Origin: Amblyornis subalaris
Taxonomy: Eukaryota; Chordata; Aves; Passeriformes; Ptilonorhynchidae
Length of the DNA stretch: 64,000 bases
Assembly: GCA_018881555.1 (NCBI GenBank)
Contig: JACAXG010000009.1
Location: 508,133 to 572,132 of the forward strand
Direction of reading: 5' to 3'
Shown piece after piece: positions 37,701 through 52,600 of this stretch. The notes beneath the pieces are model-generated. The model had not been told where the DNA came from and did not search any database. It saw nothing but the letters and a program-made list of their open reading frames with translations. The translations under genes and the position numbers were made by a program. Positions within the stretch are counted from its first letter, which is position 1, and every line of letters starts with the position of its first letter.

Positions 37701-40700
37701 TTACCTTTTGCATTACTGTAGCCACACAAACTTCAGCACCCAAGCTACCACTCAGTCAGCCACTCTTAATTCTCCCTGTACATCAATCTTAATGATTCTC
37801 AATTCCCCTCCTGAACAATTAGCTCAATAATGCTAAATGCACCTTTAGTGATGCGTGTTGGCACGGGAGACAAGGGTTCAAACACCAAAATCCAGCCCTG
37901 CCATGTTAGTTTTTTCCTTCTGGATACAGAGGGTATATCGATACCTGTTGGTTCCTTTCTATTTTACCATTTTGCTATGAAAAGAGAAGTTCAGGTTTAG
38001 GGTCAGATTGTCTCCATCTCTGATAAAGAGCAGCTGGCACACACACATGCAGGAAGGCAGGGTTATATGCAGAATTTCTTGAAGTTCCAGACCATTTCAT
38101 TTAATTTCCTCTACCACCCCCTCCTTAGGTCACTGCATCCCATTGTATACACACTGTATATCTGTTTTCTAGTTACTTTCACTCTTTTCTTCACCTACAG
38201 TAAAAAGTGCCAGCACAGAGCATATCTGGTTGTATAATGGATGTGTGTATACGGATTTGTCTCTGAGAACATTCCCGTCATTCTTTATTCTAGCAATGGG
38301 AGAAACAAAGTGACAAAAAGCAGAACGCAGAAAGAAGAAAAGTTGAGGAAAGGGGATGTTTGATCATGAAGCATTACCCTGTCTTATATTCATTAATATT
38401 TATATTTTCATCTATGACAGAAAGAAGGAAGAACAACTTATACTGCCAAGGATCATAACACCAGCTTTCTCATGTGTGGATTCAGGGAGGCAAGAGGGAG
38501 CATTCCTGCAGGTAATTAGCCTTGACTGCTAATCACATCAGCCAAAAGTGATGAGCAAATTAGAGTTAGTCTGATGCTCTTCCTAGATTCCCAGAGCAGC
38601 ATTGCTGGTTACTGTGATGCTGTGATGCACAGCAACCTGCAATACATCTTCACCACCACACCAGCCAGGACTGACCATAACAGCAGTTTGCCCTTGGAAT
38701 GGATGGGAATAAAGACAGCATGTCTTCTATCAGTGTCTTGCTCCACTCCCAGGACCATGTTTCCTCACGAATCAGGGCAGATATTCAACTGCTGATTCAC
38801 TCCATTGATCTGCCCTCCTACTACAATAGTACAAACAAAAGAAGAGCAGAAATTATTTGCTTGATCTTCTCAGAGTCAACATTTGCCTGGCTTGCAGTTT
38901 TCCAGAAAAAGAGAAAAGTCATGTTGCAGTCACAACGAATGCAGTGAGAAGTGGACAGGACTTGGATTTACATTTGTCTGTATCCCTTGTCTACTAATTC
39001 TTTTAAATATATATTTTTAAAAAGCAAATATACTATATCGCTGCATTTTCACATGACCTGTCACTCAAGGTCTATTCATTCCTGAAGGTAGAGAGTAAAG
39101 CCCTAGCACACAGATACTTCATATACATGTGATGAGAAGCAGTCTCCCAAAGATGACAGGGATGGCACAAAAGCTATGTTGGATACACTGAGCAGAGAAA
39201 CAATCAGTCCCAACTCTGTCACTCAAGGAAAAGACTAAAACCTTTCAGGGTAGAGGACTGTGTCACAGATGGCAAAGGCCTAAAACAGGTGGTACAAGAA
39301 AGGACTTGGAAGAAAATGATGATCAGGAACAGGATGGGCCAGGAGACACATGGAGAAGCAGGCTGTGAATCGAGGAGGAAGGCTGATACAGAAAGTATCT
39401 GAATATGAAGCTCAGCCCATTCAGCTGGGCTGAGGGCACAGGAACTGAGGCAGTAGCTCACCCGAGTGAGTGTCCCAATATTTTTAGAAACTCTGCGAAG
39501 AAAATGGAGAAAAATAAATCCTTCTGAAGATTGTCTTCTCAAGCCAAGAGGATGACAGCTTAATTATGCTGGAACTTACTAAGGGCTAGACTTTAAAAAA
39601 AGGACCCTGTAAGATTTCAAACGATGGAAGCATAGAATTTAATAACTATTGCTACTAAACCCTACAGAATTTAACTGAGAAACAATTACCCACAGATGTC
39701 AGACTTCCAACCGCTAGAAGATCGGAGTAATTTGATTCTCCCTCATATGAACATTTACATAAGCCAAAGGCTGTCAGGGGATTTAACGATGGGAGTTCTA
39801 CATCAGAAGAGCGAGATTTCCAGCACCTATTTCCAGACCTGTGATCCAGGCCACCCTATTTCCTCTCACTCCACCTCTCTCCCTGCCACAGTATAGGCTT
39901 GTTGTAAGCAGCTTTCTGCCAGAAGAAGGTTGGATGATTAAAGTAACAACCTCACAAGGCTCAAGGATTATATCTTCATCTTTACTGACCCAGAAATAAC
40001 CTTAGAAGTAAAGAGCAGAGCTCTTAGTGAAAAAGCCTGGAGACTGGGGCAGGAAGGAACAAAAGCATCCCAAGTGTTCAAGCCATTCCAGTGACCAGTT
40101 GACAGCAGCCCATTCCCGGGACACTCCTGCCAGTTTTCCTAGCAGCAATTCATCCTCATGGATCTCAGGAAAGCTGTATTTAAACGCTTCATGTGATCAA
40201 GGCCTCTCCACATCATCCAGACTGCACAGAACATCGAACCATTCCTCTGCATGTATTGAAGGTTTGGACTTTCCTCCAAAGCAAATTCTGATTTACACNG
40301 CTTCCCACCAAATTTAGCCACTGGCTACTTTGGCTTCCCTGCTCCGCAACCAAAGAAGATACACAGGATGCCTAGAAGGTGTTGCAGTCTTAAGTGTTAC
40401 TTTGGTATAAACCACAATAAAGGACTAATTTCCCTGCAGCTCCAGGCTGTCTTACACAGCAATTAAGTCTCTTTGAAGGAGTAGGAACATTGTTCCTTCA
40501 GACACAAAACTATCAGGAGGTCGGTCTCTGCATGTGACTGAGACAGTGGCTGAAGAGGCAGTTTTGCTACTCTTAGCTCCTACAAACAAAAAGCTAATTT
40601 AGTACCACTTGTCCTCTTTTCTTTTAACATAACACACAGTGCTCTTCTTCTCACCTCATCCATACTAACAGGTTTTACAGTCAAGACCCAACCAGCTAGG

Positions 40701-43700
40701 GAGGATTTAATGTTTTGTCATGTCTGCTCTTCAGCAAGATACATTTTTAAATGAAATGCATAATTATTACAGCTTACAAAATGCTGTATTTCTGCATTTT
40801 AATTCTCAAAATGGCTTGACAGGAAAGAAAACTGCTCGTGCTTTACCCAATCAGTCCTACTACAGCTTCTGCAAGGCAGGTACTCTCACTCCTCAGATAA
40901 CACACAATGAAGTCAGCTTCCCCTTAGTATGAGCTTTTTAAGGCAGGGCTGACATTAACAAGTGGGTTTGCTACGGAAAGGGAAGAATGTATTCCAAGCA
41001 CATATGAAAATACAAAGCAATTTAATAAAACTAAGCAAGGCAACACCTGTGAGAGTGAAACTATGAGACTGCCACATGAAGGAAAGTGTAAGTGGAAAAG
41101 CAGGATCAAGGATAGCGGAACAGATAAGTCTCCCCACCAAATCAAATTTCTATGCTTCCTCTGCATTGTCTTAATTTCTGTTTATTTTGTTTCAGGTGAG
41201 TGGAATAGAGGAGTAACAGAACTGAAAATCCTCCTGGACCAGATTTGTTTCAAACAAGCATCTCAACAACAAAAGCAGATTAATAAAGGAGACAAATCTC
41301 TTAAGAGGAAAAAGAAAATAGCCCTGGTTCACCGGCCAGTACACTTTGGTACAAGTGCTGCTCCTGAGGCTGTTCACAGCAGCCTTTCTTTGAGATAATG
41401 CTGCATCAAACTCACCATCCTGCAGATACAGGGAGATCTCCCATCAAATCCCACAATTACAAACATGATAGCGGCTCCCCTCCTATTCGTGTGCTGCCAA
41501 ACACAGTCCGAGTGTGCTAAAGTAGGCCAATATCTTCCTTATTAGCAAAGAAACTTTCCACTCTGAGTCCCTGCACTGCTTCCTTCCATCTCTCATGTAA
41601 AAAGACCTCCTATGCCTTTATTCTCCATTCACTTTGTGTCTGGCCTATTTCTGAGGTCCCTTCAGCCCGAGTTTGCGTACCTCTGAACCAGTGGTTGCTG
41701 CTATAGTTTTGATCCTTTCTTTCCCTGCCTGGTTTAGCTGCCTTTATCAGCTGCAGCATTTCTCCAAAGCTAGAGCTCTTTCTCTCAGTGGTCTCTCCTT
41801 TAGCATGGAATAATGCATATTACAGCTGATTTTCTCCCTAATTAGGGGACTTTTAACATCTCTAGAGTTACATTTGACTGATAGAACTCTCATTCATTCA
41901 GTAATGTAAGTCTCCATTCCTCCTTTGCTTGTCAGTTTAGGGTATTTCTGGCAACTCAAACTATTCCTTCCCTATCTTCTCTAGTCCCAAAACAAACCAG
42001 CAAAAAATGCACATGAATGTCAAACTTTTCTAATAACTTTCCTAGTTACTAATTTTTAACTCCTGTAGTCACTATATACAGCCTCAATTCTTACTCTCGC
42101 TCCATTGCAAAGATGCAGGGTTTGTGCAAATTAGACTGAAAAATCCAGTGTTCCTTTTGCTACGAGTGCCTCATTATTTCTTTTTAAACAAGTGAAGAAA
42201 TGCCCAAGATTAAAAAATAATATGTTACATTACTAGACCAATTACTGACTACTACCGTCTTAAATACCACATATCAGCAAAAAAAACACCATGAAAATAC
42301 AGACTTGGAAAATAAAAAAGAATCTTTGAGATGATTATTTTACAATATTCTGGAATTTACTTTTTTTACATGAAGGAATGCATAATAATAAAAAGATACA
42401 ACAGCAAAAGTCTGCAGGCAAGCGTCTGTCACAGTTTACTTTTAGCAAAGAACCCTAACAGCCTCCAGCAATAAAAGCCACACTTTTCTAAGAAAATAAA
42501 AACCCCAGAATTCTCCTCCACCTTGAACAGGTTAAGCTGTTCATTACAGGGCCACAGGGAAGCTCAGGGATGCCAGCAAATGGCAAAATAGTCAGAGGAA
42601 TCATAATTATATGAAAAACCTTGCTAGGAAGTGTCAAGTTCCCTGAATGAGAGGGAACTGAGTCTTTCTGAACATCCCGACTTGACCTGGATGCTGAAGG
42701 CTTTATATCATGTATGATTCAGAGTACAGAGAGACTTTTATAAACCTTGGTTGCTGATCACACAGCACAGTTTTTGATAGTGGCATACTCAGGACTGGCA
42801 AGAACAGTATTCGGTCTGGGATCTAGATAGATTTAGCAAGCTGAGAAACAATGCTGGGGCAAGGTTTCCAGGCAGGTTCCACAAGGAATTTAGCACCAAA
42901 CTTTGGCATTTTCATTTATTACAGAAAACACAAGCGATCAAGGATGACAAATTTTATCCACAACAAATTAGGAGGCTTTCCTGCTAGTTCTCATTAGGCT
43001 CAGGTCATCCTAAAAGAACTGGATAACCTTGAAGATGGAGGGATAACAAGTTCTGAAACTCAATAATACTAGAAACAAGATCCCACACTTGGAAACTAAC
43101 AGAAAATTCTGCTATGAACCACTGGCTCATCAGGTTAAACAAGAGAAAAAAGGAGAGTCTTAACACAGATCCTGATTAACACTGTGTTGAGACCATTTGA
43201 AGAGGAGATGATGTGAATTCAGAATATAACACACAAAGCATGAGGTCCTGGTGCCTCCTTCCAATTCCTCCCTTGAACAATCAACCTTCAGAGAAAAAAC
43301 ATCTGCAAATGTCAAAATTAAGCAGGTTTTACTTTAGTTTTGGGTTTTTTGTTTTTCATTGTTTGCTTTTTTTTAATATAGGGATTGGCAAGTTTCCTAA
43401 ATTAGTGTTTTTAAAACATCTAAATTTTGGATGTTTGGAAACAGCTTGATACACTTTGCTCTACTTCACATGCTGTCTCCTGGGACACAGATTTTCACTC
43501 AGGGACTATTCGTACGATGCCAAGAAAACATCCCTCATCTTTGTAGGCCGAGTCCTTCTGGCACCTCTTTGAAAGAAATGAAAAAATAACCTAGTGAAAA
43601 GCCAACATAGCTGGGATTCTTATCTGTACTCAACTTTCCCCTCCCATTTCTCAGAGGAGAAGGTTTGTTTACTTAATCAGAAGATTACATTTGTTGATCA

Positions 43701-44000
43701 AAGGACGAGGGGAATCCTCTCTAGCTCACACACCCCATGCACATGCAGATTTTGGAGCATGGCCTCACTGAAGCGCAGTGTATGGCAACACAAATGAACT
43801 ACCCCTATATTAAGTCACCAGATGTAATCCTGACAGCAGCTCCAAGCTCTTGGTTTCCTCCTCCTCCTCTGATCTCTCTCTTTCTCCTGCCTGCCTCTCC
43901 CTTTGCTTTGATGACTTTGACAGCCAAGTTCTTGGAGAGTTACTCCAGGTTACAACATGTCACCTTTAATGGAATTCAAAGCTTTACTTCAGAAAGTGGC
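34714..44000 (-). other. PTN: PTN intron 1, non-coding segment
   Basis: This is AT-rich sequence with ambiguous bases at 34982, 35894 and 40299 and a perfect 12-bp inverted repeat at 36309-36347. No gene, RNA gene or mobile element was recognised. Open frames here are short and without domains. Confidence 0.6.
36309..36347. repeat. Perfect 12-bp inverted repeat (hairpin)
   Basis: The arm AATTCCAAAACA (36309-36320) is the exact reverse complement of TGTTTTGGAATT (36336-36347). Two more inner pairs (one G-T, one T-A) leave an 11-base loop. The stem does not extend outward. It is too short for a typical microRNA precursor. Confidence 0.85.
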
Positions 44001-46668
44001 CACTCTTGACCTCTGGCCCCACTGCCACCCACTCTGCCACCCCCCTCCTTTCTCCATTGCCATGGAAATGAATAGCTGAGCAAAAAAATGAGAGCAGGCA
44101 AAGTCTAAAGCTTTTCACAGAGCCCCCAAAAGAAAGATGAATGAAACTCATTCATCACCAAGCAAGGGACCCAGAGAGCAAGCCAGAGGCAGAGCAAGCA
44201 AGGGAGACAGCCTGAGATAGAAAAGGTTACCTCATGCAGGAAGTTATGTGATTTGAAAAAGAAAAGCACAGGAGGTGTGAGGGAACCACTTGCAAAAAAC
44301 TACAGATTCCACCAAGATGCTTATTTGAGGAGCAGGGGTGGTTTCCTCAGCCCTTTCCTGAGATAGAATTTCTTGGCAGATTACCAGGAAAGGATATAAA
44401 TTTGAGGGGAGAAGGAAAAAAAATTCCTGAAAAGAAATTTCAGTGGAAGTCTGAAGGATGGACAACTCATGGAAAGGAAAAAACATACGTAGAAACAAAG
44501 ATGTGTTTGTAGTGTTTAAATTCCCTTCATCAAATATCCTACTTTAGAGAGAAGTATTTTTCTCCCAGTGCATACACCTGCCTTTCCTCCCCATCACCTC
44601 CGCATCACATAACTTGATTTGCCTTCATATGTGATATCAGTCAAATAACAAAGCAATTTTTAGCACCAGAGAGTAAGGCACTTAAGAGGCAATAGCTTAT
44701 TCACTCAGACATAGCACCAGTTTTCCAGTGTGTTCCTCTAATTTCCCCATTTCTTGCAACCTCACTGCAACTGCAAAGAGTTCCTTCTTTTCAGATCATC
44801 TGAAACAGATGAGCAGTAAAACAAAAATAATTAAAAATATAGTCGAATGACACCACATATCCCAACATTATATGAAGGAAAATGTTCTCCTGCACGCTGT
44901 CTTATAGAGTGGAGGGAGCTTGCTGATGCCAGTGACAGAATGAAAGGGAGAAGGACAGAAAGGAAAGCCTGAAATGCAGCAACTCCAAAGAGCTTATTTG
45001 CCTGCACCACTTGAAAAGGAGAGAAGCAGGACAGAAGAAAGGCAAGAATCACTGTGACAAGTGATTCCCTAAACCCAGAATCTTTTGCAAAGGTATTAGA
45101 TAAGAGTGTCATAGATTATACTAGGATATTTATATAATTGATGACTTCCCAGAATAACCAGTCAAAATTCATCTCAAGCATACCAAAAATTAGGCAGAAG
45201 CCAGCAGAGCCCTTGGGGATGGTTATGGGAGAAAAGCTGTAAAGGGCAGATCTCAGTAAGAGGCAAACTCTTACCTAAGACTGCCTTCCAGCCTTATCCT
45301 GACAGAGAAATGATAATGCAGTTCTCCTTTTCACTGAAGACCAGTCCAAAGCTTACCCATTAAGTAAAACTCAGAAGAGAGCCTACCTACAGATTAAGTG
45401 ATAACTCCAGGAGATAGTTGCCCCTTGAAGAGCAATTACCATTCTGAACTATGAGATTCTTCTTCCTCCTTCCGAAAGCTAATCAGGCATGATTTTCTTT
45501 CATTCCTCCAATCCTTTTGCCACAATGTAATTGCTCTTTTTTAGCATTCTAGTGAAAAGGTATCACCCGAGAGGCAGGAATCATTAAACTTTATTCAATG
45601 TTCATTCAGTGAACTAAATGCCAAGCCAAGCTTCCTGGGACTGGTGTTAGCACCTCTGCTGGCCAGTGAGCTCAGACCCAGAGCTCATACTTAAGCTTCA
45701 GCTTTTAGTTAATCTGTATTACCTTCCATGGTGGCTCATACACCTGCTCTAGCCTGAGCTATCCTGAGGATTCCCCAGGGAGGGACAGGCACACAAGCAG
45801 AAACACTCACTTCAGTATACACGATACATGGCCTGTGCCTGTGAGTCACAGTAAGAGGCACCAGTTACAGTCACAAAGCCTTTTGAATAAAGAAAAATAG
45901 ATTTGGCAACTTGTATACAAATTAAGCTACAGCTGCCATTTTTCATTGCTTCCAAATCTCTCTTCCACAGCTATCAAAACACATCTATGAAATATGGAAG
46001 TAGGTACAGATACCCCTCCTTTTCACCTGCAGAATGCCCACCATTGAGGTGCAGTTTTTACCTTGCTGCTTATTCCCTGTTATTGGGGAATCAATCCCTC
46101 CAAACACACAAAGGCTTGCTAAGACCACAGGTATTGCCTATTAAAGCTAGTGAGGCACATTTCACTACACAAGGATGCCAGCACTGCACAATGCAGAATT
46201 GCTGCAACTCCTCTGTGCCTTGTCCTTTCTGAGAAGCAGCTCTGCTAATGTGAAAAAGCCAGAAGTAATGCTACAGGCTCACAGGCTGGAGGACAGAAGG
46301 GAGAGCACTGCAACATAGCGGAGGAGGGAGAGGAAAGAGATCAAGAAACCTTACGGTGATGCTCCTCACATCCTCACACCTTGCCTCATCTTCCCCACAT
46401 TTCTTCCTCTTTCCCCACCTCCACGGACCTGCAGCTTTGCCTCTTCAAAGCTGGCTTGCAAGCAGAAAGAAGTCACTTAGTAAAGGTTTTGCTAGTTATA
46501 AAAAAATCACTGTTTATTCAGGGCATAGCAGAATTTAATAGGATGATGCTAGTCCACACAGAGCAATCACACAGCTGTGGTGTAACACAACTTGTGTTAA
46601 GTGTTAAGAACAGATATGAGTAATATTTTAGCGAGGAATTACCTTCTTAATGGTCATAGGCTAAGGCC

Positions 46669-46698
46669 TTGAATTGTCTTGAATGGTCTTGAATGAAG
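46669..46698. repeat. Three tandem copies of a 10-bp unit
   Basis: CTTGAATTGT, CTTGAATGGT and CTTGAATGAA follow one another directly, with the last base or two diverged. Confidence 0.8.
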
Positions 46699-49600
46699 TT
46701 GTCTCTGGTTGATCCATGCTTAATTCCCACTGTAGGACAGTTCAGGTCAGCTCTGTGCTGCACATCTGTTTATGTTAAACGACCAGATTTTGGAAGCAGC
46801 AAATTGTGCCACAAATGGTTCCACAGAGGTGGGAAGCATCATTTGGTCTTCAAAGAAACTTCCTACAGTAAATTTAAAAACTTCAGTGCTGCAAACATGA
46901 AGGACACCTGCATGTCATTAAGTACTTACTGCTGAGCAGGCAGCTTTCTGGGTCACCATCTGTTCATCAAGAGCACCAGCTCCTGGCTGCTGTTCCCCAA
47001 TTCAGCTTTCTCCAGGCTTTGAACTCGCAGCCTTGGCAGCTCACAATTACTCAAAAGGTAGCATGGATGGTTCTTNTGTGTCAGCAACACAAATACAAAA
47101 CAGTGTTCCAAGAGAGAACAATTCAACCAGGCAGAGTTCAGTAAAGTCTGTTGAAGGATTAGGAGCTAATCAGAATAGCTCATAACGTATATGCCTCTGT
47201 TTGTGGTTATCTACTGCTGCCCTTCTAATCTCATTAAGCTGCCTGCTTATCTGTAGTTATCTGGCTCTGGTAGCACTTATGGTGTGTGTTGTTTAAACAA
47301 AGTTCTCTCTTGTGCTAGAAAGTTTGCTACCTAGGCAGCTACTCAGCGAAGAAAGTTCAAAATTAAAATGTCTTCGGCTAAACAACACAGCTTGTTGAAA
47401 ACACTTTTTGTAGCAATAGGAGGAGCTATGTGCATAAAGCTAGAGAATGAGTATCTCATCAGTCCTAGAAATCCGGAATTACTTCCCACTGCTCTGCAGA
47501 AACCAGGTTGACCCAATCCTGGCAGTTCTATCCAAAGTTTCAGCCTTTTGAAGCTGAATAACCAGATGGTTCTACTACATCAACACAATCATCAAAATAG
47601 GCAAAATTAATCACAGAGACGAAATAAAAGGTAATGGGCCCTGCTGCTCACTGGGGATCATTGTGTAAAACAAAGCAGGAGAAAGACAGAACAGAGGCTG
47701 CCCTAAGGTCTGTGGAACTGATGTAGTCTATAACCACCTTCCACATTACAGGCTTACAACTTCTGCTTTTTTGCCCCCTGTCCCCCCCACCCAAGTTGTA
47801 TTACACATGAAAACTCAATTTAAGGAGTTAACTTGTGGCACAGTTCGATATTTTCAGAGAGAGGAACAAACAAGTTTTTCCCATTTGGGAAAATCCTGTT
47901 TGGTATTTGATGTTTCAGAATCTTCTTAAATAAGGTGAGCAATTTATTATAACTATACCCAGTGCTCAAATTGAACTAGAGTTCAAAGCTGCAAAGCTTC
48001 TTCATTCTTCTCAATGAGAGGAAAATCAGCATTTCCCTTGATTCTGGAAACAGAACTGGCTTATCCACATGACTAAAAAGGCATATGGTGCTCCCATGAG
48101 GAAAGGAAGCCTATAAAGCTGACACTCTCCTCCACCCCATCTAAACACAATCTACTTATTTCAAAAATGCATATTTTTCCTCATTCAGATTCACCTTTCT
48201 AAGAGGTTTGATATGGGTGAGACATGAAGACGGGAAGAAAATGCTTGGAAGGGGACCTTTTGTGATAAAGGACCTGGATTTCTGGAATAAAGGCTATGGC
48301 CTGCCTGTCTGCTATCAAGAAAATATTTCTTGATTGGAAAAGAAAGCATGCACTTAGCTAGCATTCCACAAAGGCAAGGTAAGTGGGAGAAAAAACCAAA
48401 GAAAACAAAAAAACAACAACAAAAATATGCTTAGAAAGGAAAGAATAAGCAACTCTATACTTTGATGGCAAATGACCTCCCAACATTGCCCTTTTAGTCT
48501 CTAAAATGCATGTTTCTCTCTTCACTGTTTTTCACATAATGTTTGACTCTATTCTACTAGGTTTACAGGAGCTGAGTTACAATTTGATATGATAAAGGAC
48601 AACACAAGAGGTGTGACTTCCAACATGTCACGACCTTTGGAGGAAGCAAACTGGCCCCTAAATTACAGTATTTGCGTATTAGAATTAAAAAGAGAACTCA
48701 ATTACTTGCTAAAGCAGGACACATTTGCTATCTCTTAAAACACAAGCTTCTGCTTCACTGACCTGCCCACATTTCACCTCTGAGAAGCTGAGAAAAACCT
48801 CTTCTGTCAAGACAAAATGGATGTCTTTATGCAAAAGCTCCAAGTTAGTTTCTTGTACCGATCTTCTGGTATCCACAACTCCCCATTTGCCATTTACACT
48901 TTGTAAGATGAGGGATCCACTACCTTCTATGAAAGCTTTTGTGAAGTTATCATCCTGCCTCCCACCATCAACACTGTAATATAGTAAATTAGTTTGTAAT
49001 CAAATTTTTCTTATCATAGCTTTCCCCAGTAAGTTAGAGAGGCCTTCACTACTTGCAATTTTTCTTTCCTAGAAGGTATTTATAATGTGGTTATCTGTTC
49101 TTCCTGAGTTTGTCAGGCAGACTAAGCTCTTTAAGCTGCAGATCAAACTTTCTCCAGACATCAGTTTGATGGACGGTTTTTCCTTTCCTTTCTTTTTTCT
49201 TTTTTGCATCTTTTGAAAATGTTTACACCAACACAGGATGCCTTATTTTGGTATCTCTGTCATCATCATCATCACCCTGGTCTGGCACTCTCATGCATAT
49301 CCCTAAGACTTGGTTTTAGACTTTTCTCCATGGCACTACATTCAGGGCTCATCTGCCAATTCCTGCCTCCTATAACCCCCTAAAATCCTTTTTAATCACT
49401 TCTTTCCAGCTATTTCCCACTACATAAGTTTCATTCATATATGTGGAGATAAAAGGAACTAAAACAAGCTGTGCTAAGCCACTTGCATCATTATTTTCAG
49501 CATTGAAACACAACAGGGAAAATGTCACCCAACCCTAAGACACAGACATAGACACAGGAAAGAACAGGTGGAAAGAGGTTCCCTGCCTTTTCCTGACATC

Positions 49601-52600
49601 TTTCCCTGTTTCCAAAAAGGTAGAAAGAGGTCCTCAGCAGCCTCAGACTATTAATAATTATACCAGTGCTCACTTAGTAATGAATTTTGCAATATTTAAC
49701 ATTTTCCTTAAGGACTGAAGTCCAATTCTTCATTAATTTTTAAAAGAAAAAAAATTTTAAATGTATTTTCAGTCTTCAGCTTTAGAGAAAATACTTGAAA
49801 GTACGATCATCGGGTTATATTAAAAAAATTTAAAACTACGTAGAAGGCCAGAACAAAGAATCCCATCGTTGTTTTGGATTTTCTTCATCTAGTGATTTTT
49901 AGGCAAATATCCTGGCAGGAAAGGGGGAGGAGTGGGGCTGTCAGTACTGTATTCAATGAGTATAATTACACTGAATTAGTCCTAGGGGTTTAGAGAGAGG
50001 AAAAAATACTATTCCACAGAGTTAATATAAAGTGGGCTTTCATGTACATACAAACCCACAAGGAACAAGCTACTGCCTGCTGAGACCTATTTGAGAGCCA
50101 AGGGATTGATCAGACTCGGCCAGCCCTTGCTCAAGAGAAAAGCTGCAGTTGTGAATTACTGTAAAGCAGCATTCACATGATTGATGGGTTTACCCCCCCC
50201 ACCACATTTGTTTCAAAGATCCATTTTGTCTTCTGTGGTGACGGTGTGAATTAACCCCACTCACAATGGCTGGCTGGATTTTGCAAGACCGATCCAAAGT
50301 CTAGGAGTTTGACAGAGCTTTTATCTTATGCAGCCCTGTGACTGGGAAAATGGGAAAGGGGTGCTATTTAACACCCAGGCTTCTGAGGAGCACCATAACA
50401 TCAACCTCCTCAAAGAGTCTGCAAACTTTCTGCCATCAGACCAACCAGCTCCTGCCTGGGGAACAGTCTTTGAAGGAGCTCTGCCTCTGATCTCCCTTGC
50501 AGTCTGATACTACACCCGCTTTTCCTTATATCCAAGGGACAATAAGGTATATTTATTTCATCTCTTGCCTTTTTAAACCAATAAGTTGTCAGCAATAAAT
50601 TTTTTTCCTCCCTTTTCCCAATGAAAAGCAAGAGAAAGCCTCTGTCTGCAGTAAAAGATCCAGAGACTCCATTTAATTTCCCTAAGGCTCAGGCACTGCA
50701 ATTAAAAGTAGTTAGAAGAGCAAAGAGAATGAGGGAAAATAATAAGAAATGAGCCCAGATCGTGACCAGCTTGTCAAAGTATCCTGAAATCTTTTGAATG
50801 GACAGTACGACACAAGAAGCTGAAATTTCACAGAAGCCCAATCACACACCTGCTCAGGGACGGTCCCACAGCATCTCAGGAACTGCTTTTTTCAGCCAGG
50901 AATAAATCTGTGTTAACTGCAACCTGCCCTGTACTCCTCCCAATTCCCTGGAAGGTACTACATACATGAATAACACTTTGTTTTCCTTTATGCAGTAGAT
51001 CCATTGCTTAAAAAGAAGGGAAAAAAACCCCTCAAACAAACAAATAAGAGTATTAAATACTATTAGTTACACCAAGCTAGCTGCAGACAAGTTAAATGTA
51101 ACCTTCCCACACAAAACTCTGCAAAAGCATTTCACACTGCATCATTTCATTTCTCTTGCCCTGGTCTTCCATAAAAATATGTGTCTTATCTTGCAGCACC
51201 TCCTCTGTATTCACAGTCCTGTTCTAGCCACAAGGAGGGGAAAAAAATGATGCATTGCCACCGCAATCATTGATGTCCCTGTACTCCCACCATTTCTTAA
51301 TCACTGCCTCCAGCATCCACTGCTCCTCACAGTGTGGGAGCCCTTTATCCCAGCCCCACCACCCCACCAGCCATCCCAAGCCTGGCCATGGGAAAAGGGT
51401 CTAAGAGCATGACAATGCAGCTGGTTTTCCAATGAACCCTAAGCCAGAGAGCTTCTCAGCATGTCCTGCCTAGATTTGTCATGGCACATCAAAGAAGTTC
51501 TCCGTCCTCAGGTTTAGAGTACATTGCAATCAATACTCTTTAGTTCTTTTTTGTACACCATCTTCATCTACCTTGATAGCTGTGGCAGATGTTGCAGGAA
51601 TCAAAGTCAAATGCTATGAGAGGTCTCTACCTCTTTAGGAGCCTCCAAACCAACCCAGCCTCCAAAGAGACAGATGCTGAAGTAGCACCAAATGGGGTCA
51701 AGCACATTTTATCCACTACACCCAATTCTCACTTGGAAGTCCTCATGCCGAAATGTCTCATAAGTGAAAGCACACAGTAACTAGGTTAGTCCTTGTGCAT
51801 CAAACAACCCATACAGGCCACAACTAGAGCTCAGCTGTCCTGGAGTGACTGGGTTAAAACATGAACACTCAGCATTCTCAGCAGTATATGGAAACTGCTG
51901 AGAATCAGACCATATCCTTCTATCATACAACATTTCCAAATTTTACATGTGCACATTTTATTAACCCTCAAGGACAGCATGTTTCATTTCTCTGTGAAAA
52001 ACTCTCTCAATTGCAGAGAAACTGATTAGCCAGGATCATTTTGACTTTTCCTGTCTCCTGATCTCTGTTGCTGCGATTTGCAAGTTACACACACGTGACT
52101 TTGCGCTCCACCACGCACACAGGGAGGAGGGAGAATGAGATCAATAGTAGGTTATAATGGGACCTCACAGAACTGCTGGCAGCCTGCAAACCACACACAT
52201 AGCAAAGCACATCATAAGACAATCTCATGGATGCTGTGTGAGATGGGAGGAACACCAGAACAGCAAAGTATACACTATTGGTGATATTGGTAATATGACA
52301 TTGCTGTGTCAACAGAGCCACTAAATCCCATAGACCCATTGGACCAAGGTGAGGGCTTAGTCCAGCCCCAGGAGCCTGGTGGTCCTTGTTTCTACCTGTT
52401 ATATGACAAAAACATTTCCACTGAGCTCTGATCAGCACACTAAGCTAAACTCTTCCCTCCCCCACAAACCCTTGAACTGTGCAGTTCAGTCCAGCGGCAT
52501 TAGCAGCCAGATGTGAAACACAGGTGTGCTATTACCAAAGGTCCAGTTATTTCATTTCCAAAGCCTTTGCACAGTGGAGCTCCATTCAAACCAGGCATGT

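Noticed and set aside
44000..44250. Possible 5'-UTR exon and promoter on the minus strand
   Set aside because: The region is pyrimidine-rich on that strand but has almost no CpG, no clear TATA box and no convincing donor.
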